A stretch of 6,338 nucleotides of DNA from Endozoicomonadaceae bacterium (GTDB taxonomy: Bacteria; Pseudomonadota; Gammaproteobacteria; Pseudomonadales; Endozoicomonadaceae), in contig JAGLCE010000165.1 in NCBI GenBank assembly GCA_023146365.1, positions 1 to 6,338 on the forward strand, in the 5' to 3' direction. Shown here piece after piece: positions 3,374-6,338 of this stretch (position 1 is the first letter of the stretch; the number at the start of each line of letters is the position of its first letter). The translations under genes were made by a program, and so were the position numbers. Below the pieces are notes generated by a model that did not search any database, was not told where the DNA came from, and was given only the letters and a program-made list of their open reading frames with translations.

Positions 3374-5722
3374 ATGACTGGAACGAAACGAAAAAGCAGC
3401 AGGCCATCCGGTAAACCAACTGGAACGCGGCGTGGTAGCAGTAAGCAAAAAAAGGATATCGAGGTGGGCAGATTGTCGCTGACGCTCAAACTCGGTACTG
3501 TCGGTCTGGCGGTGCTGATTACCTTGATGATTTATCTGAATGCTGTGGTTACTCAGAAGTTCGAAGGGCGAAAGTGGGCGATTCCGGCGAAAGTCTATGC
3601 TCAGCCGCTGGAGCTTTATGCGGGATTGCACTTGAACCCCGATCAACTCCAGCTCCAATTGCACAGACAAGGCTATCAGCCAGTTAAGAATGTGGCCAGA
3701 CCTGGCACTTTTTCTCGTGAAAAGAATCGCTTTCATATTGGCGTCCGTGGCTTCCACTTTCCAGATCGGCAGGAATTCTCACGGCAGGTCGTCGCTATAT
3801 TCAACAATGGCACGCTAACGGCATTGCAGGATATTGCTGGACAAGACGTGGCGGTCACTCGACTTGATCCGCAGTTGATGGGGAGCATTTCCCCAGCCCT
3901 CCATGAGGACCGTATTCTTATTAGTCTGGATCAAGTGCCCAGGTATCTGACACAAGCATTGGTAACGGTGGAAGATCGGGGCTTCTATCATCACAGAGGA
4001 CTCTCTTTCGCAGGGATTACTCGGGCAATGTTGGCCAACATGAGCGCTGGAGGGATCGTTCAGGGGGGCAGCACGCTAACCCAGCAACTGGTAAAAAACT
4101 TCTTCCTCAGTAATGAGCGAACCCTGATCCGTAAGGCAAAAGAAGCGTTAATGTCGCTACTGCTGGAGTGGCACTACAACAAAGATGAAATTCTGGAAAC
4201 CTATCTCAATGAGGTTTATTTGGGACAACAGGGACAACGAGCTATTCATGGTTTTGCTCTGGCTAGCCAGTTTTATTTTGCCCGTCCATTACAGGAGCTG
4301 GATCTTTCCCGAGTTGCGCTGCTAGTGGCGATCGTCAAAGGGCCTTCTTGGTACAATCCGCGTCGCTATCCGGAGCGCGCGCTTGATCGTCGTAATCTTG
4401 TGTTGGATATGCTGCTTGAACAAGGCATTGTTACAGAAAATGAAGCAGTGCGGGCCAAGGGAATGCCGCTCGGGACGGTGCCAGTTGCACGATTACAGGC
4501 CAATGCGTTTCCGGCTTATATCGACCTCGTAAGGCGACAATTGCAAACCGATTACCAGGAGCGGGATCTGGAAAGCGAAGGGTTGCGGATTTTCACTAAT
4601 ATGAATCCGATAGTACAACATCAGGCACAGGAAAGCCTGACTCGAAAACTCCAGCAGCTGGACAGAAAAGGAAGGCAGCCTTTGGAAGGGGCAATCGTTG
4701 TCACAGATGCCCGTACTGGCGATGTTCAGGCGGTTTCAGGTGGACGTAATTCCGGCTTTGCTGGCTTCAACCGGGCTCTGGATGCTCGCCGCCCTATTGG
4801 ATCGCTGATTAAACCTGCCGTTTATCTCACTGCCTTAATGAAACCGACAAAGTACACGCTAGCCACCAAGATTGATGATGCAGCGGTGAGTATAAAGCTG
4901 GTGAACGGTCAGCTCTGGAAGCCTAGTAATTTTGATCACAAGGCGCACGGTGAGGTGTTATTGTACCAAGCACTTGTGAAGTCCTATAATCAGGCGACCG
5001 TGCGGCTGGGAATGGCTCTAGGGGTGGATCAAGTGGTCAACACGCTGCGAGCTATGGGGCTTAGCGGTCATATCAATGCCTTTCCCTCATTACTCCTGGG
5101 ATCTCTAGACCTTAGCCCGATGGAGGTGACGGCCATGTATCAAACACTGGCATCCGGCGGTTACCGAATGCCCTTGCGGGCTATTAATGCCGTACTGGAT
5201 GCCGATGGACGACCTATGCGTCATTACTCACTGGTGGTAGAGCAGATTTTTCCTGCATCATCCATGGCATTGATCCATTTTGCCATGCAGGAGACGATGC
5301 GCCATGGCACCGGTAAAAACGCATATCGTGTGATTTCGGATACTATTGTGCTGGCCGGAAAAACCGGTACATCGGATGAGCAGCGTGACGGCTGGTTTGC
5401 CGGTTTTTCTCGTGATACGCTGGCAGTCGTATGGGTTGGGTATGATAATAATGCGCCCACTCATCTGACGGGGGGAACGGGTGCGATCAAGATATGGTCT
5501 GATCTGATGCAACAAAGACCGCTCAAGTCTCTGCCGAAACCTATGGCTGAGGGGGTCAGCTGGGTCATCGTGGACGAACAGACAGGTTTGCGTGGCAGCA
5601 AAAGAGATAGTCCGAATAAATCCCTGCCCTTTATTGACGGTTCCGCACCGAAAAAGCGTACTCCTTACGCATCTGACGATAAAGACGGCGTGGTAGACTG
5701 GTTTCGAGCACTTTTTGAGTAG
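3374..5722 (+). CDS. mrcB: Penicillin-binding protein 1B, bifunctional glycosyltransferase/transpeptidase
   Basis: This enzyme polymerises lipid II into glycan strands and cross-links them in the periplasm, anchored in the inner membrane. In the 782-residue form, a basic cytoplasmic tail (1-39) precedes one membrane segment (about 40-59). A KWAIPAKVYAQPLELY stretch and a UB2H-like region (about 75-165; UB2H is where LpoB binds E. coli PBP1b) follow. The GT51 domain carries catalytic Glu200 (VEDRGFYHHRG), QGGSTLTQQLVKNFF and the second Glu257 (RKAKEA). The transpeptidase has Ser477-x-x-Lys480 (GSLIK), Ser537-Tyr-Asn539 and Lys663-Thr-Gly (GKTGTS). All key residues are intact, and the length is close to Pseudomonas PBP1b (about 774) and E. 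coli PBP1b (844). The frame is open from an earlier ATG at 3293 (809 residues). I prefer 3374 because the extra 27 residues (HGRHLRISQHDHF) are unlike the family, whereas MTGTKRKSSRPSGKP is a typical start. Neither start has a strong ribosome site. A lipoprotein gene follows directly. Confidence 0.95.
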   Translation: MTGTKRKSSRPSGKPTGTRRGSSKQKKDIEVGRLSLTLKLGTVGLAVLITLMIYLNAVVTQKFEGRKWAIPAKVYAQPLELYAGLHLNPDQLQLQLHRQGYQPVKNVARPGTFSREKNRFHIGVRGFHFPDRQEFSRQVVAIFNNGTLTALQDIAGQDVAVTRLDPQLMGSISPALHEDRILISLDQVPRYLTQALVTVEDRGFYHHRGLSFAGITRAMLANMSAGGIVQGGSTLTQQLVKNFFLSNERTLIRKAKEALMSLLLEWHYNKDEILETYLNEVYLGQQGQRAIHGFALASQFYFARPLQELDLSRVALLVAIVKGPSWYNPRRYPERALDRRNLVLDMLLEQGIVTENEAVRAKGMPLGTVPVARLQANAFPAYIDLVRRQLQTDYQERDLESEGLRIFTNMNPIVQHQAQESLTRKLQQLDRKGRQPLEGAIVVTDARTGDVQAVSGGRNSGFAGFNRALDARRPIGSLIKPAVYLTALMKPTKYTLATKIDDAAVSIKLVNGQLWKPSNFDHKAHGEVLLYQALVKSYNQATVRLGMALGVDQVVNTLRAMGLSGHINAFPSLLLGSLDLSPMEVTAMYQTLASGGYRMPLRAINAVLDADGRPMRHYSLVVEQIFPASSMALIHFAMQETMRHGTGKNAYRVISDTIVLAGKTGTSDEQRDGWFAGFSRDTLAVVWVGYDNNAPTHLTGGTGAIKIWSDLMQQRPLKSLPKPMAEGVSWVIVDEQTGLRGSKRDSPNKSLPFIDGSAPKKRTPYASDDKDGVVDWFRALFE

Positions 5723-5732
5723 GTGGTTGCTA

Positions 5733-6233
5733 ATGGTAAATATCGTTTGCCAGCAGTTTGAAGCTGACAACTTGCGTTACTTGCGCCCATTGTTACTTAT
5801 GCTACTGGCATTACTCAGTGGCTGTAACATGCAGACGTCTTTTATGCCGATGCAATCTACTTTACTGGATGATCCAGCTATGCTGTTGCAGCTAGAGCAG
5901 GAAGCGGCTGCTAATCAATCTGTGGCTGTCATCAGCCTGCTAAAGCAAAGTCGACAGCAGTGGCAAGAAGGCAATCCCGACCAGGGTCTGGTGATCCTTC
6001 ATCGAGCTCTGCGCATCAATCCGGATGACCCTCTGGTGTATTACTATATGGCAATGATGCAGTCTGCACTGGGTGAGTGGCACAAGGCTTCTCAATTGGC
6101 GCATCGCACCCTGGCCTTGACTGATGCCCCGTTACTGCGCAAGCAGACTCATCTTTTTCTGGCTCAATTAAGCCGGTTGATGGCGTCGGAAGCACAGAGT
6201 AATCAGGCGAGTACGGCTCTTCATGCTCCTTGA
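5733..6233 (+). CDS. TPR-repeat lipoprotein encoded directly after mrcB
   Basis: The 166-residue product starts with a lipoprotein signal: a hydrophobic run LLLMLLALLSGC ending in a lipobox whose Cys31 (codon 5823-5825) would be acylated. The next residue is Asn, not Asp, so Lol sorting to the outer membrane is expected. Residues about 69-131 form tetratricopeptide units (GNPDQGLVILHRALRINPDD, then a second helix pair with GEWHKASQLAHRTLAL), a protein-binding fold. The ATG at 5733 has AGGTGG six bases upstream, overlapping the mrcB stop, so the genes are probably co-transcribed and translationally coupled. Other in-frame starts are TTG at 5715 (overlapping mrcB) and TTG at 5772, which would give a more usual short signal peptide; 5733 leaves a rather long n-region. 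A TPR lipoprotein gene also follows mrcB in Pseudomonas. Its role is unproven; assisting or regulating PBP1b, in the manner of Lpo activators, is an inference. Confidence 0.85.
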   Translation: MVNIVCQQFEADNLRYLRPLLLMLLALLSGCNMQTSFMPMQSTLLDDPAMLLQLEQEAAANQSVAVISLLKQSRQQWQEGNPDQGLVILHRALRINPDDPLVYYYMAMMQSALGEWHKASQLAHRTLALTDAPLLRKQTHLFLAQLSRLMASEAQSNQASTALHAP

Positions 6234-6311
6234 TAGCCATTGAAAATGCATGTCATTGGCACGGTATTTCAGTACTAATCAAGAACGATCGTAGCGCCTG
6301 TCTCTATTTAA

Positions 6312-6338
6312 TGGGTAGTGTTCACAATTCTGTGTCAT
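6312..6338. repeat. Possible insertion-sequence end (IS256-like terminal repeat)
   Basis: The last bases read GTAGTGTTCACAATTCTGTG followed by TCAT. This recalls the terminal repeats of IS256-family elements, which typically contain a TGTNCACAATT core and a TGTCA-like end. Only one end can be seen, and the transposase, if present, lies outside the window. The sequence between 6234 and 6311 shows no gene and no clear terminator for the mrcB unit. Confidence 0.3.

Noticed and set aside
3305..3757. 150-codon minus-strand frame opposite the start of mrcB
   Set aside because: It lies antisense to a well-supported gene, has no recognisable family, and its composition follows from the mrcB codons.
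5258..5770. 170-codon minus-strand frame opposite the end of mrcB
   Set aside because: It is antisense to the conserved transpeptidase coding sequence, including the KTG motif, and its translation looks like random reverse-strand sequence.
6016..6240. 74-codon minus-strand frame opposite the TPR lipoprotein
   Set aside because: It is a shadow of the lipoprotein gene with no independent support.

Overview
The window looks like a gammaproteobacterial chromosome segment. A conserved cell-wall locus fills the right half (about 3374-6233). The left half (about 1-2470) is an AT-rich accessory patch made of transposon debris and two unassigned genes. The penicillin-binding protein is close in length and motif wording to the PBP1b of Pseudomonas and related marine gammaproteobacteria. 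The small competence-related protein is likewise of the Pseudomonas/Oceanospirillales stand-alone type. An IS-rich, host-associated member of the Oceanospirillales (Endozoicomonas-like) would fit, but that is inference and cannot be proven from this window.

Left half. An AT-rich open frame (to 266) of unknown identity comes first. Next is a 39-codon remnant of the N-terminal helix-turn-helix of an IS30-family transposase (381-500), then the C-terminal end of an IS4-family transposase on the minus strand (585 to about 935). The IS4 fragment breaks off in a near-perfect fold-back sequence with 24-base arms (908-959). Immediately beyond lies an intact-looking AT-rich minus-strand gene for a 211-residue protein (961-1596) that carries an internal duplication of about 58 residues. 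A strong intrinsic-terminator-like hairpin (1871-1900) is followed by the catalytic core of an IS30 transposase (1910-2169). This core is broken by a one-base deletion and fused to unrelated sequence. The two IS30 pieces could be one dismembered element with about 1.4 kb of other DNA in place of its middle.

Middle. A minus-strand gene (2472-2732) encodes a stand-alone TfoX/Sxy C-terminal-domain protein. Its end carries an 11-bp palindrome followed by a T run that could stop plus-strand transcription arriving from the transposon debris. A threefold 8-bp tandem repeat lies just upstream of its start. About 640 bases with no convincing gene separate it from mrcB.

Right half. mrcB (3374-5722) encodes the bifunctional peptidoglycan synthase PBP1b, with all catalytic residues present. 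Ten bases after its stop begins a 166-residue lipoprotein with a tetratricopeptide repeat (5733-6233), whose ribosome site overlaps the mrcB stop. The two probably form one transcription unit, and the lipoprotein may be an envelope partner of the synthase. The last 27 bases resemble the terminal repeat of another insertion sequence running out of the window.
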